From: Accumulibacter sp.
GTDB taxonomy: Bacteria; Pseudomonadota; Gammaproteobacteria; Burkholderiales; Rhodocyclaceae
Direction: 5' to 3'
DNA length: 64,000 bases
Assembly: GCF_023806635.1 (NCBI RefSeq)
Contig: NZ_JAMTDQ010000081.1
Span: 1-64,000 of the forward strand
The position numbers and the translations under genes were made by a program. Positions within the stretch are counted from its first letter, which is position 1; every line of letters begins with the position of its first letter. Under the pieces are notes generated by a model. That model was given only the letters and a program-made list of their open reading frames with translations. It was not told where the DNA came from and ran no database searches. Of the stretch, positions 40,296-51,044 are shown piece after piece.

Positions 40296-40910
40296 TCACT
40301 TCCGCGCCTTCGCTCCTGCCGGCACGACCGAGACGGCCATCGCCTCGGAGAACACGCCCTCGACCTGGTCGCCCTTGCTGATCATCTTGAGCTGCTTTGG
40401 ATCCTTGATCTTCAGAGTGACGGTCCGCAGCGCTCCGCGCAGCGTGACGGTGCCCTTCTTGCGGTCGACCTGTTGTACGTCGGCGATGAACGCCACTTCC
40501 TTCGATTCAAAGGCGCCCGGCATCTGGCCCGGCGCGGCTGTGCCCTGTTGTCCGCTGTCGATGCGCTCACGCAACTGGCCACCACCCTTCCTGAGGGTCA
40601 TCAGCAGTTCCTGGGAATAGCTGATCACGACCAGGTCGCCGACCTTGATCTGGGCGAAGTTCTTGACCTGGTCTCCGACGACGAACTTCGATTGTTCACC
40701 CTTGGTGTCCCTGAGGACGATGGTACGTCCGGCCTGGTCGATCGCCTCGACGGCGAGGGTGACTCTGGCCTCGACGATGCCGGCAAACTGGCCGGGAGCG
40801 ACGGCGACCAGACCCTGGGCGACGGCTGGCTGGGCGGCTGGCTGTTGTGCCGCGACGGTGAACGGGGAGAACAGAAATGCAACGGTGGCGACGATGGTGC
40901 GGATGGGCAT
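40296..40910 (-). CDS. Secreted protein of unknown function
   Basis: A 204-residue protein with a signal peptide (MPIRTIVATVAFLFSPFTVAAQ) and a beta-rich mature part. VEARVTLAVEAIDQAGRTIVLRD...FVVGDQVKNFAQIKVGDLVVISY and VAFIADVQQVDRKKGTVTLRG...KMISKGDQVEGVFSEAMAVSV look like two copies of an OB-like barrel with alternating strands and a central K-V-G-D/K-G-D turn. I do not recognise a named family; similar short periplasmic proteins occur in Betaproteobacteria. GGAG precedes the ATG at 40910. Confidence 0.75.
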   Translation of the reverse strand: MPIRTIVATVAFLFSPFTVAAQQPAAQPAVAQGLVAVAPGQFAGIVEARVTLAVEAIDQAGRTIVLRDTKGEQSKFVVGDQVKNFAQIKVGDLVVISYSQELLMTLRKGGGQLRERIDSGQQGTAAPGQMPGAFESKEVAFIADVQQVDRKKGTVTLRGALRTVTLKIKDPKQLKMISKGDQVEGVFSEAMAVSVVPAGAKARK

Positions 40911-41021
40911 GCGATACTCCGGAAACTGGGGAATCGGTCGATGGGGGATGACGGCTGCGGGCTTTGTCACTGCAAGGTCCGGGCGGTGCCGCAGATCGTG
41001 CGGTTCAGGCTCCAAGAGTCC

Positions 41022-41306
41022 TCACTCGCCGCGACTGGCGACGCGTGCCTTGAATCCGGCACCGGCAGCGAATTTCGGGACGGTGGTCTGCGGGATGACG
41101 ATCTTCGCGCCGGATTTCGGGTTCTTTCCTTCACGGGCAGCGCGCTCGCTGGCCTTGAAGGAACCGAAACCGACCAGCGTGACCGTGTCCCCCCGGGCAA
41201 CGGCGTCGATGATGGTCTCGAGGACGGCGTCGAGGGCCTTCGCCGATGCAGCCTTGGAGAGTTCGCTGCGGGCGGCGATGGCGTCGATCATTTCGGACTT
41301 GTTCAT
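41022..41306 (-). CDS. hupB: HU-family DNA-binding protein
   Basis: A 94-residue HU/IHF-fold protein: MNKSEMIDAIAARSELSKAA at the N-terminus, the VTLVGFGSF turn, and the arm GKNPKSGAKIVIPQTTVPKF with its DNA-bending Pro. It forms dimers that compact the nucleoid. GAGGAG lies upstream of the ATG. The name hupB is by family resemblance; another HU paralogue elsewhere in the genome is likely. Confidence 0.93.
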   Translation of the reverse strand: MNKSEMIDAIAARSELSKAASAKALDAVLETIIDAVARGDTVTLVGFGSFKASERAAREGKNPKSGAKIVIPQTTVPKFAAGAGFKARVASRGE

Positions 41307-41408
41307 ATTGGGCTCCTCGGATGGTTGAAAGGTCCTTCTCAGGCAGGCATGCTGTCGTCCACCACGGCTACGCCAGGTGATCCTGTCAGCAATTCAAAGG
41401 CAACAATT

Positions 41409-41446
41409 CTTGCATGGATCAGCTTCGTGCAAGCAAAAATTTTTGC
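41409..41446. promoter_or_regulatory. Nested palindromes between uvrA and hupB
   Basis: CTTGCA (41409-41414) is matched by TGCAAG (41428-41433), and directly next to it lies the perfect 14-bp palindrome GCAAAAATTTTTGC (41433-41446). It is strikingly AT-rich for this genome. Located 100-140 bases upstream of hupB and downstream of uvrA, it could be a promoter-linked binding site, a curved element or a terminator. Confidence 0.4.
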
Positions 41447-41543
41447 CCCCGGAAGGTCGCTTGTTGCTTGCCGGCAGCGTTCTGGCGGTCGCCTGGCTCA
41501 GCCCCCCCATCAGCGGGCCAGGGGCCGCTGCGCCAGTCCAGGT

Positions 41544-44447
41544 CTAGCCGGCACATGCGGCCGGTGTTGCCGGGCCGCCATCCGAGGCGCGATGGTGCCG
41601 GACCAGCAGGGCGCGCAGAAACCGTCCGCTGTGGCTGGCGGTAACGTCGGCAAGCTGTTCCGGCGTGCCCGTGCCGATGATCGTGCCGCCGCCGGCACCG
41701 CCTTCGGGGCCGAGATCGATCAGCCAGTCGGCTGTCTTGATCACGTCGAGATTGTGCTCGATCACCACCACCGTGTTGCCGTCGTCGGCGAGTCGGTGCA
41801 GCACGCCGAGGAGCAGTTCGATGTCGTGGAAGTGCAGGCCAGTGGTTGGCTCGTCGAGAATGTAGAGGGTGCGGCCGGTGTCGCGTTTCGACAGTTCGAG
41901 GGCCAGCTTGACCCGCTGCGCCTCGCCTCCGGACAGGGTGGTTGCCGACTGGCCGAGGGTGATGTAGCTCAGACCGACATCGACCAGGGTTTGCAGCTTG
42001 CGTGCGACGACCGGCACCGGGTCGAAGAACTCCCGTGCCATCTCGACGGTCATCTGCAGGACTTCGTGGATGTTCCGGCCCTTGTACAGCACCTCCAGCG
42101 TCTCGCGGTTGTAGCGCTTGCCGCGGCAGACGTCGCAGGTCACGTAAACGTCGGGCAGGAAATGCATCTCGACCTTGATGACGCCGTCACCCTGACAGGC
42201 TTCGCAGCGTCCGCCCTTGACGTTGAACGAGAACCGGCCGGGTCCATAGCCGCGCGAGCGCGCCTCCGGGACGCCGGCAAACAGTTCCCGGATCGGTGTC
42301 AGAAGACCGGTGTAGGTTGCCGGATTGGAACGTGGGGTACGACCGATCGGGCTCTGGTCGACGTTGATCACCTTGTCGAAGTGGTCAAGGCCGACGATCA
42401 GGTCATGCTCGGCGGGCTCCGCGGTCGAGCCGTAGATCTGCCTGGCTGCCGCCAGGTAGAGCGTGTCGTTGATCAGGGTCGATTTGCCCGAGCCGGAGAC
42501 GCCGGTGATGCAGGTGAACAGGCCGACCGGGATTTCGGCCGTGAGGTTGCGCAGGTTGTTGCCGCGGGCGCCGCTGATGCGCAGCATGCGCCCCGGATCG
42601 GACTGTCGGCGAACGGCGTGCAGGCCGATACCGCGGCGTCCGGCAAGATAGTCGCCGGTGAGCGAGTCCGGGTTGTCGGCGATCGTTGCCGGCGAGCCCT
42701 CGGCAACCACATGGCCGCCATGGATGCCGGCGCCGGGGCCGAGGTCAACGACGTGATCGGCGCTGCGGATGGCTTCCTCGTCATGCTCGACGACGATCAC
42801 CGTATTGCCGATGTCGCGCAGTTGTCGCAGCGTCTGTAACAGGCGCTCGTTGTCGCGCTGATGCAGGCCGATCGACGGCTCGTCGAGGACGTACATGACG
42901 CCGGTCAAACCGGAGCCGATCTGTGAAGCGAGGCGGATGCGCTGCGCCTCGCCACCGGAAAGGGTCTCCGCCGAACGCTCGAGCGACAGGTAGTCGAGGC
43001 CGACGTTGATCAGGAACTGCAGGCGACTGACGATCTCCTTGAGCACCTTTTCCGCCACCTGCGCCCTGTTGCCGGGAAGCTGCAACGAAACGAAGTAGTC
43101 TCGCGCCGTGGCGAGGGGCAGGCGATTGATCTCGTGCAGGGTGCGCGCGCTGTCCTGGCTGCCGATGCGCACGTTGCGCGCTTCCTCACGCAGTCGGCTG
43201 CCCTGGCAGGCGGGGCAGGTGCGGTGGCTGATCAGGCGTGCCAGTTCCTCGCGCACGGCCAGCGAGTCCGTCTCCCTGTAGCGTCTTTCGAGATTGACGA
43301 TGATGCCTTCGAACGGGTGCTGGCGGATGGTCGTTCGCCCGCGCTCGTTGAGGTAGCCGAAGGGCACCGCTTCGCGACCGGAGCCGTAGAGGATGATCTG
43401 CCGCAGGTCGTCCGGCAGATCCCGGAACGGGGTGTCGAGCTGGAAGCCGTAGTGTGCGGCGAGCGAGCTGAGCATCTGGTGGTAGAAGGGGTTGCGCTTG
43501 TCCCAGCCGCGGATGGCGCCGGCAGCGAGCGACAGATCGGGACGGGCGACGATGCGCTGCGGATCGAAGAACTGGATGACGCCGAGCCCGTCGCACTTCG
43601 GGCAGGCGCCCATCGGGCTGTTGAAGGAGAAGATCCGTGGCTCGAGTTCCTGGATCGAGTACGAGCAGACCGGGCAGGCGAACCGGGCCGAGAAGAAATG
43701 CTCGCGCCCGTTGTCCATCTCGCAGGCGATGGCGCGGCCATCGGCGCAGCGCAGCGCCGTTTCGAAGGATTCGGCCAGGCGCTGGCGGATATCCTCGCGC
43801 ACCTTCAACCGGTCGACCACGACATCGATCGAATGCTTGTGCGTCCGGGCGAGCCGGGGGAGTGCGTCGATCTCGTGAATCTGTCCGTCCACGCGCAGCT
43901 TGGCAAAGCCCTGCGCGCGCAATTCGGCAAAGAGCTCGGCTTGCTCGCCCTTGCGGTTGGCGACCACCGGCGCAAGGATCATCAGCCGGCTGCCTTCCGG
44001 CAGTGCCAGCACGTGGTCGACCATCTGCGACACTGTCTGCGCGTCGAGCGGCAACTGGTGCTCGGCGCAGTACGGCGTGCCGGCGCGGGCGAAGAGCAGG
44101 CGCAGGTAGTCGTGAATCTCGGTGACCGTGCCGACAGTCGAGCGCGGATTGTGGCTGGTCGCCTTCTGTTCGATCGAAATCGCCGGCGAAAGTCCCTCGA
44201 TGAGGTCGACGTCGGGCTTTTCCATGCGCTGCAAGAACTGCCTGGCATAGGCGGACAAGGACTCGACGTAGCGCCGCTGCCCCTCGGCGTAGAGGGTGTC
44301 GAAGGCGAGTGACGATTTGCCGGATCCCGACAGGCCGGTGATGACGATCAGGCGGTTGCGCGGCAGGTCGAGGCTGATGTTCTTCAGGTTGTGCGTGCGC
44401 GCACCACGAATTCGGAGCTGGCTGTGGTTGTGGCTGGTATCGTCCAT
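41544..44447 (-). CDS. uvrA: Excinuclease ABC subunit UvrA
   Basis: A 967-residue protein, normal size. Two ABC ATPase halves: Walker [11 protein letters not shown] near residue 35 and [10 protein letters not shown] in the second half, with LSGGEAQR signatures. Zinc fingers are visible as CPVCSYS...CPKCDGLG and CEACQGDG...CDVCRGKRY. It recognises bulky DNA lesions and loads UvrB. The start at 44447 gives the standard N-terminus ([20 protein letters not shown]). It is divergent from the MFS gene, 72 bases away, so both promoters share that gap. Confidence 0.97.
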   Translation of the reverse strand: MDDTSHNHSQLRIRGARTHNLKNISLDLPRNRLIVITGLSGSGKSSLAFDTLYAEGQRRYVESLSAYARQFLQRMEKPDVDLIEGLSPAISIEQKATSHNPRSTVGTVTEIHDYLRLLFARAGTPYCAEHQLPLDAQTVSQMVDHVLALPEGSRLMILAPVVANRKGEQAELFAELRAQGFAKLRVDGQIHEIDALPRLARTHKHSIDVVVDRLKVREDIRQRLAESFETALRCADGRAIACEMDNGREHFFSARFACPVCSYSIQELEPRIFSFNSPMGACPKCDGLGVIQFFDPQRIVARPDLSLAAGAIRGWDKRNPFYHQMLSSLAAHYGFQLDTPFRDLPDDLRQIILYGSGREAVPFGYLNERGRTTIRQHPFEGIIVNLERRYRETDSLAVREELARLISHRTCPACQGSRLREEARNVRIGSQDSARTLHEINRLPLATARDYFVSLQLPGNRAQVAEKVLKEIVSRLQFLINVGLDYLSLERSAETLSGGEAQRIRLASQIGSGLTGVMYVLDEPSIGLHQRDNERLLQTLRQLRDIGNTVIVVEHDEEAIRSADHVVDLGPGAGIHGGHVVAEGSPATIADNPDSLTGDYLAGRRGIGLHAVRRQSDPGRMLRISGARGNNLRNLTAEIPVGLFTCITGVSGSGKSTLINDTLYLAAARQIYGSTAEPAEHDLIVGLDHFDKVINVDQSPIGRTPRSNPATYTGLLTPIRELFAGVPEARSRGYGPGRFSFNVKGGRCEACQGDGVIKVEMHFLPDVYVTCDVCRGKRYNRETLEVLYKGRNIHEVLQMTVEMAREFFDPVPVVARKLQTLVDVGLSYITLGQSATTLSGGEAQRVKLALELSKRDTGRTLYILDEPTTGLHFHDIELLLGVLHRLADDGNTVVVIEHNLDVIKTADWLIDLGPEGGAGGGTIIGTGTPEQLADVTASHSGRFLRALLVRHHRASDGGPATPAACAG

Positions 44448-44519
44448 CGGGGAGCTGGCCTCGGGCGCCGGGGGCAAACCTGCTAATATACGCAATTTCG
44501 CAGTTTGGCAGCAAACCAC

Positions 44520-45725
44520 ATGTCCGTCTTGAGCAACGATCGCATGAGCAGTGAAGAAAGGCTCGCCGGCATCAGCCTGGCGGCGGTCTTCGCGTTGCGC
44601 ATGCTCGGCCTGTTCCTGATCCTGCCGGTCTTTGCGCTCTACGCCAGCGAACTGCCGTCGGGCAGGGACATTGTGCTCGTCGGGGTGGCGCTCGGCGCCT
44701 ACGGCCTGACGCAGGCCTGCCTGCAGATTGCCTACGGCGCGGCTTCCGACCATTTCGGCCGCAAGCCGGTGATCGTCTTCGGCTTGCTCCTGTTCGGCAT
44801 TGGCAGCTTCGTCGCTGCCCTCGCCGACGACATCTATCTCGTCATCGTTGGCCGCGTGCTGCAGGGTGCGGGCGCGATCTCGGCGGCGGTCACGGCGCTT
44901 GCCGCCGACCTGACGCGCGAGCAGCACCTGACCAAGGTGATGGCGATGATCGGTTCGTCGATCGGGCTGATGTTTGCCGTGTCGATGGTCGGTGCGCCGT
45001 TGCTCTATGCGGCGATCGGCATGCCGGGCATCTTCGCGCTGACCGGCGGGCTGGCTCTGCTGGCGATCTTCGTCGTCCTGCGGGTCGTGCCGACGGCGCC
45101 GATGATGCCGCGGCAGCCGGCCTGGCAGAGCTTCGTCGAAGTGCTGTCGCACCAGCAGCTGCTGCGTCTCAATTTTGGCGTCTTCGCGCTCCACCTGATG
45201 CTGACCGCGATGTGGGTCCTGTTGCCCACCGAACTGGTGAAGACGGGCGGTCTGCCTGTCGCCGAGCACTGGAAGGTCTACCTGCCGGCGCTGCTCGTCT
45301 CCTTCGTCATCATGGTGCCGGCGATCATCGCCGCCGAACGCTTCGCGCGCTTGAAGCTGATCTTCAACGCCGCGATCGTGCTGTTGCTCTGCGTGCAGGC
45401 GGGCTTCGGGCTGTTTGCCGGCGGCCTTTACGGACTGGCTTTCTGGCTGATGCTGTTCTTCGTCTCCTTCAACATCCTCGAAGCGACGCAGCCGTCGCTG
45501 ATTTCGCGCATCGCGCCGCCACACGCCAAAGGAGCGGCGCTCGGGGTTTACAATACGACGCAGGCGCTCGGGTTGTTCCTGGGCGGCGTGCTGGGTGGTG
45601 TCCTCGCCAAGTACGCCGGTCCCGGGGCCGTCTGGGCGGGTGGTGTGCTGCTGACACTGGTGTGGCTGATGCTCGGCCTGACGATGGTCATGCCGGCAGT
45701 GCGCCAGCGGCCGGCGGCAGCCTGA
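44520..45725 (+). CDS. Major facilitator superfamily transporter
   Basis: A 401-residue protein with about 12 membrane helices. The MFS loop motif between helices 2 and 3 reads [13 protein letters not shown], and motif C-like sequence is present in helix 5 ([19 protein letters not shown]). It resembles the YajR/DHA1 drug-efflux group without the extra C-terminal domain. The substrate is unknown. In related genomes this gene commonly lies between uvrA and ssb, as here. An alternative start at 44505 adds five residues. Confidence 0.9.
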   Translation: MSVLSNDRMSSEERLAGISLAAVFALRMLGLFLILPVFALYASELPSGRDIVLVGVALGAYGLTQACLQIAYGAASDHFGRKPVIVFGLLLFGIGSFVAALADDIYLVIVGRVLQGAGAISAAVTALAADLTREQHLTKVMAMIGSSIGLMFAVSMVGAPLLYAAIGMPGIFALTGGLALLAIFVVLRVVPTAPMMPRQPAWQSFVEVLSHQQLLRLNFGVFALHLMLTAMWVLLPTELVKTGGLPVAEHWKVYLPALLVSFVIMVPAIIAAERFARLKLIFNAAIVLLLCVQAGFGLFAGGLYGLAFWLMLFFVSFNILEATQPSLISRIAPPHAKGAALGVYNTTQALGLFLGGVLGGVLAKYAGPGAVWAGGVLLTLVWLMLGLTMVMPAVRQRPAAA

Positions 45726-45774
45726 GAGTTCTCATCATCGTTGCGATTTTTCCAATACCGTTCAGGGAGGCGAT

Positions 45775-46239
45775 ATGGCTTCGGTAAATAAGGTAATTCT
45801 CGTCGGTAATCTCGGGCGCGATCCCGAATCCCGCTATGCACCGGATGGTAGCGCGGTTGTGAGCGTATCGCTGGCCACAACAGACACATGGAAAGACAAG
45901 GTGACGGGAGAAAAGAGAGAGGCCACCGAGTGGCACCGTTTGGTTTTTTTCGGCCGGCAAGCTGAGATCGCCGCCCAGTACCTAAAGAAGGGTTCGCAGG
46001 TTTACATTGAAGGACGACTCCGTACACGCAAGTGGCAAGATAAGGAAGGGCACGAGAGGAACACTACCGAGATCCACGTTGACCAGATGCAGATGCTGGG
46101 GTCACGGCAGGGGTTGGGCGAACCATCTTACGCAAGTGCTGGAAGTGTTGAAGGCACTGCGTCCTTCGGCGGCGCCAAGCCGAGCCCAAGCAAGAAGACG
46201 CCCGGCTTCGAGGACATGGATGACGACATCCCGTTCTGA
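45775..46239 (+). CDS. ssb: Single-stranded DNA-binding protein
   Basis: A 154-residue protein with the OB fold at residues 1-110 ([49 protein letters not shown]), a flexible Gly/Ser/Pro linker and the acidic tip DMDDDIPF that recruits repair and replication partners. A strong GGGAGG ribosome-binding site precedes it. Its codon use is noticeably less GC-rich than that of its neighbours, common for highly expressed ssb. Confidence 0.97.
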   Translation: MASVNKVILVGNLGRDPESRYAPDGSAVVSVSLATTDTWKDKVTGEKREATEWHRLVFFGRQAEIAAQYLKKGSQVYIEGRLRTRKWQDKEGHERNTTEIHVDQMQMLGSRQGLGEPSYASAGSVEGTASFGGAKPSPSKKTPGFEDMDDDIPF

Positions 46240-46385
46240 TTGACCGGCCGGGCAGCGTCTCGGCCTGCTTCAGCGCTGCACGCCGGCCGCCCCGCGAAAA
46301 CCGTGACCGATTCGTGCCGCGAGGCGGGATGGTGGCCTGTGGCTCGTCGCCATGAGGGGGCAGGCGGGGCGTGCAACTGCCGGAA

Positions 46386-46420
46386 AGGAAATGGGATCCG
46401 CATTGCGGATCCCATTTCCT
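46386..46420. terminator. Long perfect palindrome between convergent ssb and sodB
   Basis: AGGAAATGGGATCCGCA is followed after one base by its exact reverse complement, giving arms of 17 bp. It lies about 150 bases after ssb and 40 bases after the sodB stop (minus strand). It is probably a bidirectional terminator, although the run of T is short. Confidence 0.65.
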
Positions 46421-46458
46421 GCCGCCGATGCGGGGCGCCGAACGACGCCCTGCTGCGT

Positions 46459-47046
46459 TCAGGAGGCGAAGTTCTGCTCGGCGAAGCTCCAGTTGACGAG
46501 GCTGCCGAGGAACGTCTCGACGAACTTCGGTCGCAGGTTGCGGTAATCGATGTAGTAGGCATGCTCCCAGACGTCGATGCACAGCAGCGCCTTGTCGGCG
46601 GTCGTCAGCGGCGTACCGGCGGCACCCGTGTTGACGATATCGACCGTGCCGTCCGGCTTGCGCACCAGCCAGGTCCATGCCGACCCGAAGTTGCCCACTG
46701 CCGATGTCTGGAAGGCCTTGACGAACTCCGCGAAGGATCCCCAGCGGGCGTCGATCGCCGCTGCCAGCGCGCCGCCCGGAGCACCGCCCCCGTCGGCCCG
46801 CAGGCAGTTCCAGAAAAAAGTGTGGTTCCAGACCTGCGCCGAGTTGTTGTAGATGCCGCCCGCCGGGGCCTTGCGGACGATCGCCTCGAGGCCCAGTTCC
46901 TCGTACTCCGTTCCCTTGATCAGGTTGTTGAGGTTGGTGACATAGGCCTGGTGGTGCTTGCCGTAGTGATACTCCAGGGTTTCCTGCGACATGTGCGGTG
47001 CCAGTGCGTCCATGGCGAAAGGCAGTGGCGGCAGCTTGTGTTCCAT
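46459..47046 (-). CDS. sodB: Superoxide dismutase, iron type
   Basis: A 195-residue Fe/Mn-family superoxide dismutase. Metal ligands are His27 (EYHYGKHH), His75 (NHTFFW), and the Asp and His of DVWEHAYYIDYRN. AGGIYNNSAQVWNH and AVGNFGSAWTWL are more typical of the iron enzymes. It detoxifies superoxide in the cytoplasm. GGAG precedes the ATG. Confidence 0.95.
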   Translation of the reverse strand: MEHKLPPLPFAMDALAPHMSQETLEYHYGKHHQAYVTNLNNLIKGTEYEELGLEAIVRKAPAGGIYNNSAQVWNHTFFWNCLRADGGGAPGGALAAAIDARWGSFAEFVKAFQTSAVGNFGSAWTWLVRKPDGTVDIVNTGAAGTPLTTADKALLCIDVWEHAYYIDYRNLRPKFVETFLGSLVNWSFAEQNFAS

Positions 47047-47293
47047 CCGTGTTCTCCGAAAGTATTGTCTGTAGCAAAAGGTGTAGCGGGCAGGACCCCT
47101 GTTCCGTGCTCGGCCGGGATTCTATGCCGGCACTGCGTTGCTGGCAAATGAAGCTGCCGGCGCATGGTCGCACGACGCGGCGCACGGAGACGCGCGCCGC
47201 ATGCCCCCTGATCCGGGGCGGATCGCTGGCGAGCGGTTGAGGCTGACGGACGTTGTCGGACCGGCCGGATGCCAGGTGCCGAGTGCCGAGCGT

Positions 47294-48664
47294 TTACGGT
47301 CGGCCATCATCGCCAGAAACCGCCAGCACCATCGCGTCCGCTCGTCCATCGTGCAAAAAGACAGCGATCTCCTCGCCAGGTTCCAGCATCGCGCTGGAAT
47401 GGACGATCTGCTGCTGCCCGTTGGTGACGATGCTGTAGCCGCGAGCCAGAACCGCCCGCGGGTCGAGCTGCGACAGGCCGGCCTGCAGGCGGCCCAGTTC
47501 GGCCGCTCTGCCGTCGAGGGTCTGCCGCCCCGCCCGTTCGAGGTGCGAAGCGAGCGACTGCAGTCGCAGCGTCTGCTGCGCCACAGTGGGGCGGTGCTGG
47601 TGCAGGCGATGCTCGAGGTTGGCCAGCGTTCCGCGTGCCCGCGTGCTGCACGACAGGAGGCCGGCGGCGAGGCGGCGCCGCAGGTTGCGCAGCGCTTCCC
47701 GCTGGCGCGCGAGGGCTTGCCCCGGGTGCTGCAGGCGGCGGGCCAGCCAGTCGAGCTGCTGGGCGCGCTGGTTGAACGCCTGTGTGGTCTGGCGACGGAG
47801 CGCGAGATGATCTGCGAGCAGCCGCGCGAGCAATGCGCTGCGTTCCGGGGCGGCCATTTCGGCTGCCGCAGTCGGCGTCGCCGCGCGCCGATCGGCGGCA
47901 AAGTCGGCAATCGTGAAGTCGGTCTCGTGGCCGACGCCGCTGACCACGGGTAACGGACAGGCGCGAATGGCGCGGGCGACAGTCTCCTCGTTGAACGCCT
48001 GGAGATCTTCCAGGCTGCCGCCACCGCGGCAGAGGATCAGCAGGTCGCACTCGTCGCGTTCGCCGGCACGGCGAATGGCTTCCGCAATCAGCGCGGCGGC
48101 GCCGTCACCCTGGACGGGCGTCGGATAGACGACGATCGCCACCTGGCCGGCCCGCCGGCCGAGCGTGCTGAGGACGTCGCGCAGGGCTGCGGCCTGTGGC
48201 GAGGTGACGATGCCGATGCGCTGGGGAAAGGCCGGCAGGGAGCGCTTGAGCGCGCTGTCGAAAAGGCCCTCGCGGGCGAGTCTTTCCTTCAGGCGCAGAA
48301 AGCTCTCGTAGAGGTTGCCCTGGCCGGCGCGGCGCGCGGCCTCGATGTTGAGCTGGAAATCGCCGCGCGCCTCGTAGAGGGTGACCAGCGCCCGTGCCTC
48401 GATGTGCTGGCCGTTTTCGAGGCGCCAGCCGAGCAGTTGCACCCGGTTGCGGAACATCACGCAGCGGACCTGCGCCGCGCTGTCCTTGAGCGAGAAATAG
48501 ACGTGTCCGGAAGCGGCGCAACTCAGGTTCGACACCTCGCCGGCAACCCAGCACAGCGGGAAGGCGGCTTCGAGACGCTCGCGCGCCAGCCGGTTGAGTA
48601 TGGACACCGGGATGACCGCCGCTGGCGCGTCGCAGGTGGCTCGGCCTGACGGGAAATCTTCCAT
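47294..48664 (-). CDS. xseA: Exodeoxyribonuclease VII large subunit
   Basis: A 456-residue protein with the N-terminal OB fold (CWVAGEVSNLSCAASGHVYFSLKD), the nuclease core (RIGIVTSPQAAALRDVL; LLILCRGGGSLEDLQAFNEE; VVSGVGHETDFTIADFAADRRA) and a long C-terminal coiled coil. It degrades single-stranded DNA together with the small subunit XseB, which is not in the window. It is divergent from the exbB gene. Confidence 0.96.
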   Translation of the reverse strand: MEDFPSGRATCDAPAAVIPVSILNRLARERLEAAFPLCWVAGEVSNLSCAASGHVYFSLKDSAAQVRCVMFRNRVQLLGWRLENGQHIEARALVTLYEARGDFQLNIEAARRAGQGNLYESFLRLKERLAREGLFDSALKRSLPAFPQRIGIVTSPQAAALRDVLSTLGRRAGQVAIVVYPTPVQGDGAAALIAEAIRRAGERDECDLLILCRGGGSLEDLQAFNEETVARAIRACPLPVVSGVGHETDFTIADFAADRRAATPTAAAEMAAPERSALLARLLADHLALRRQTTQAFNQRAQQLDWLARRLQHPGQALARQREALRNLRRRLAAGLLSCSTRARGTLANLEHRLHQHRPTVAQQTLRLQSLASHLERAGRQTLDGRAAELGRLQAGLSQLDPRAVLARGYSIVTNGQQQIVHSSAMLEPGEEIAVFLHDGRADAMVLAVSGDDGRP

Positions 48665-48957
48665 GGCCGGATTCTACATCGCCGCACGCCGCTCGCGCCC
48701 GCCAGCGCCGCCCGGCAGAGATCCCGGCAGCGGCCGCAGCGATGCGCCTGCCCGCTTCTCCGGCGGACGGCAACCATCTTCCCCGGTCGGCTCGGGTTTC
48801 CCTCGCCAACAGGCTCCCGGATGATCTGACCACTGATGATGGGGAACATCTGCGGTGCCGCGAGGCGGCGTCGTTGCCTGCTGCCGCGGACGGGACTTGC
48901 CGCAGGCTTCGTCGCAGGCTAAAGTGCCCGCCTGTCCCCATCTTGCGGAGCGAACGG

Positions 48958-49566
48958 GTGTTTTCCATCATTCAGGCTGCTGGCTGGCCGATCTGGCCCT
49001 TGCTGCTGGCGTCAATCATTGCCGTGGCGTTGATCATCGAGCGCCTGGTGGCGCTGCGGCGCAGCAAGGTCATCCCCGCCGGACTGCTGCAGCGGGTCGT
49101 CGCCGAGTACCGGCAGAACGGCGCCAGCGCGGCACTGGTCGGCAACCTCGAGACGCACTCCCCGCTCGGTCGCATCCTCGCCGCCGGCCTGCGCAACGTC
49201 GGCAGTTCGCGCGAGGTGATGCGGGAAACGATCGAGGAGACCGGTGCGGTCGTCCTGCACGAGCTGGAGCGCTACCTGACGACGCTCGGCACGATTGCCT
49301 CGATCAGCCCGTTGATGGGCCTCTTCGGGACCGTCGTCGGCATGATCGAGATCTTCGGCTCGCAGGCACCCGGCGGCAGCAACCCCATCCAGCTGGCCCA
49401 CGGGATCTCGATCGCGCTCTACAACACCGGTTTCGGGCTGCTGATCGCCATTCCCGGGATGATCTTCTGGCGCCATTTCAGGGCGCTGGTGGACGGCTAT
49501 GTCGTCGAGATGCAGCAGCAGGCGGTCCGCCTGGTCGAGGTTCTGCACGGTGAACGCAGGGCGTGA
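48958..49566 (+). CDS. exbB: MotA/TolQ/ExbB-type proton-channel protein
   Basis: A 202-residue protein with three membrane helices: one at the N-terminus (AAGWPIWPLLLASIIAVALIIERL) and two after the cytoplasmic loop (LTTLGTIASISPLMGLFGTVVGMIEIF; ISIALYNTGFGLLIAIPGMIFW). A GTG start at 48958 is preferred: GGAG lies 8 nt upstream and the first helix begins directly after. Paired with the ExbD-like gene 15 bases downstream, it forms a proton-driven motor for TonB- or Tol-type energy transfer. Which of the two is served is not shown, since neither tonB nor tolA is adjacent. Confidence 0.9.
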   Translation: MFSIIQAAGWPIWPLLLASIIAVALIIERLVALRRSKVIPAGLLQRVVAEYRQNGASAALVGNLETHSPLGRILAAGLRNVGSSREVMRETIEETGAVVLHELERYLTTLGTIASISPLMGLFGTVVGMIEIFGSQAPGGSNPIQLAHGISIALYNTGFGLLIAIPGMIFWRHFRALVDGYVVEMQQQAVRLVEVLHGERRA

Positions 49567-49581
49567 CGGAAGGGGCTGGCG

Positions 49582-49998
49582 ATGAACTTCCGACGCGGCC
49601 GGACCAGCGACGTTCCCGAGATCAATCTGATTCCGTTGATCGACGTGCTGCTGGTGATCATCATCTTCCTCATGTTGACCACCACCTACTCCAAGTTCTC
49701 CGGGCTCGAGATCAACCTGCCGACGGCAGAAGCGAGCAAGCCGGACGAGCCGCCGAAGGAGATCAACGTGACCCTGACCGCCGCTGGCCAGGTGCTGGTC
49801 AACAAGGCACCGCTGGCGTCGGCCAGCGTGCAATCGATCAGTGAGGCGCTGCGGCGCGCTGCCGGCGACCTCAAGGAACCGGTGGTCGTGATCAACGCCG
49901 ACGCCAAGGCCAACTACCAGAGCGTCATCGACATCATGCAGGCGGCGCAGGCGGCGGGCTATCCGCGCATATCGTTCGCCACCCAGTCGCCGCACTGA
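49582..49998 (+). CDS. exbD: ExbD/TolR-type energy-transducing protein
   Basis: A 138-residue protein with one N-terminal membrane helix (INLIPLIDVLLVIIIFLMLTTTY) carrying the proton-coupling Asp in LIDVLLV, then a periplasmic domain ending SVIDIMQAAQAAGYPRISFAT. It partners the ExbB-like protein. Its stop overlaps the lpxK start by one base (TGATG). Confidence 0.93.
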   Translation: MNFRRGRTSDVPEINLIPLIDVLLVIIIFLMLTTTYSKFSGLEINLPTAEASKPDEPPKEINVTLTAAGQVLVNKAPLASASVQSISEALRRAAGDLKEPVVVINADAKANYQSVIDIMQAAQAAGYPRISFATQSPH

Positions 49999-51044
49999 TG
50001 GCCGCCGCGGGCCTGCTGCGGCGGCTGCCCGGGTGGTGGTACGAGCGCCGTCTGGTGCCAGCCCTGTGGCCGATGTTGCCGCTTTCCTGGCTGTTCGCGG
50101 GGCTGGTGGCGCTGCGGCGGCGGCTCTATCGCTGCGGTCTGCTGACTGCCTCCTGGCTGCCGGTGCCCGTGATCGTCGTCGGCAACCTGACCGTCGGAGG
50201 CAGCGGCAAGACCCCGCTGGTCCTCTGGATCGTGCGGCAGCTGCGGGTGGCCGGTTGGCGGCCGGGAATCATCAGCCGGGGGCACGGGGGCTCGGCGCGC
50301 ACTGTGCTCCCGGTTGCCGGCGATTCGCCGCCGTCGGTGGTCGGCGATGAGCCACTTCTTCTGGCGCGGCGCAGCGCTGTGCCGGTGTTCATCGGCGCCG
50401 ACCGGCTTGCTGCGGGGCGTGCTTTGCTGGCAGCCCACCCCGACTGCGACGTGATCGTCTCCGACGACGGACTGCAGCACTATCGCCTGCAGCGCTCGAT
50501 GGAAGTGGTCGTCTTCGATGGGCGCGGCGCGGGCAACGGACGACTGCTGCCGGCCGGTCCCCTGCGCGAGCCCCTGCGACGTCTGCGTGCGGCGGACGCG
50601 GTCGTCTGGCATGGCGACCGGGAACAGCGCATCGAGCAGTTCGCAGCGACCCTGCCGCAGGCGGTGATGCACCTCGCCGGCGAGCGTTTCGTCGCCGCCG
50701 CTGGTTCGGCGCGCAGTTGCAGCGCGGCTTCACTGCGCGGACGACGGTTGCATGCGATCGCCGGTATCGGCGATCCGCGGCGCTTCTTTGCGCAGCTCAG
50801 GGCTCTCGATCTCGACTTCGAGGAGCATCCGTTCCCGGACCACCATTCCTACTGCGCGGCGGACCTCTCCTTCGCCGCCGATGACGTGCTGCTGATGACC
50901 GAGAAAGATGCGGTAAAATGCGCCGGGCTGGCGCCGGGGGAGGCCTGGTTCCTGCCGGTCGAAGCCGTGCTCGGCGCTCGCCCGGGTCGTCTTGGTCTGC
51001 TCGAGGCAATTCTGGAGAAACTCAATGGACGCGCGCCTGCTTGA
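49998..51044 (+). CDS. lpxK: Tetraacyldisaccharide 4'-kinase
   Basis: A 348-residue inner-membrane-associated kinase: an N-terminal hydrophobic segment ([19 protein letters not shown]), the P-loop [16 protein letters not shown], the ISRGHGG motif, [11 protein letters not shown] and [16 protein letters not shown]. It phosphorylates the lipid A precursor at the 4' position. Co-transcribed with exbBD and the following trm112-like and kdsB genes, a conserved betaproteobacterial order. Confidence 0.96.
   Translation: MAAAGLLRRLPGWWYERRLVPALWPMLPLSWLFAGLVALRRRLYRCGLLTASWLPVPVIVVGNLTVGGSGKTPLVLWIVRQLRVAGWRPGIISRGHGGSARTVLPVAGDSPPSVVGDEPLLLARRSAVPVFIGADRLAAGRALLAAHPDCDVIVSDDGLQHYRLQRSMEVVVFDGRGAGNGRLLPAGPLREPLRRLRAADAVVWHGDREQRIEQFAATLPQAVMHLAGERFVAAAGSARSCSAASLRGRRLHAIAGIGDPRRFFAQLRALDLDFEEHPFPDHHSYCAADLSFAADDVLLMTEKDAVKCAGLAPGEAWFLPVEAVLGARPGRLGLLEAILEKLNGRAPA

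Noticed and set aside
44448-44519. SOS (LexA) box in the uvrA promoter gap
   Set aside because: An AT-rich tract with TATATT is present, but no CTGT-n8-ACAG palindrome could be read.
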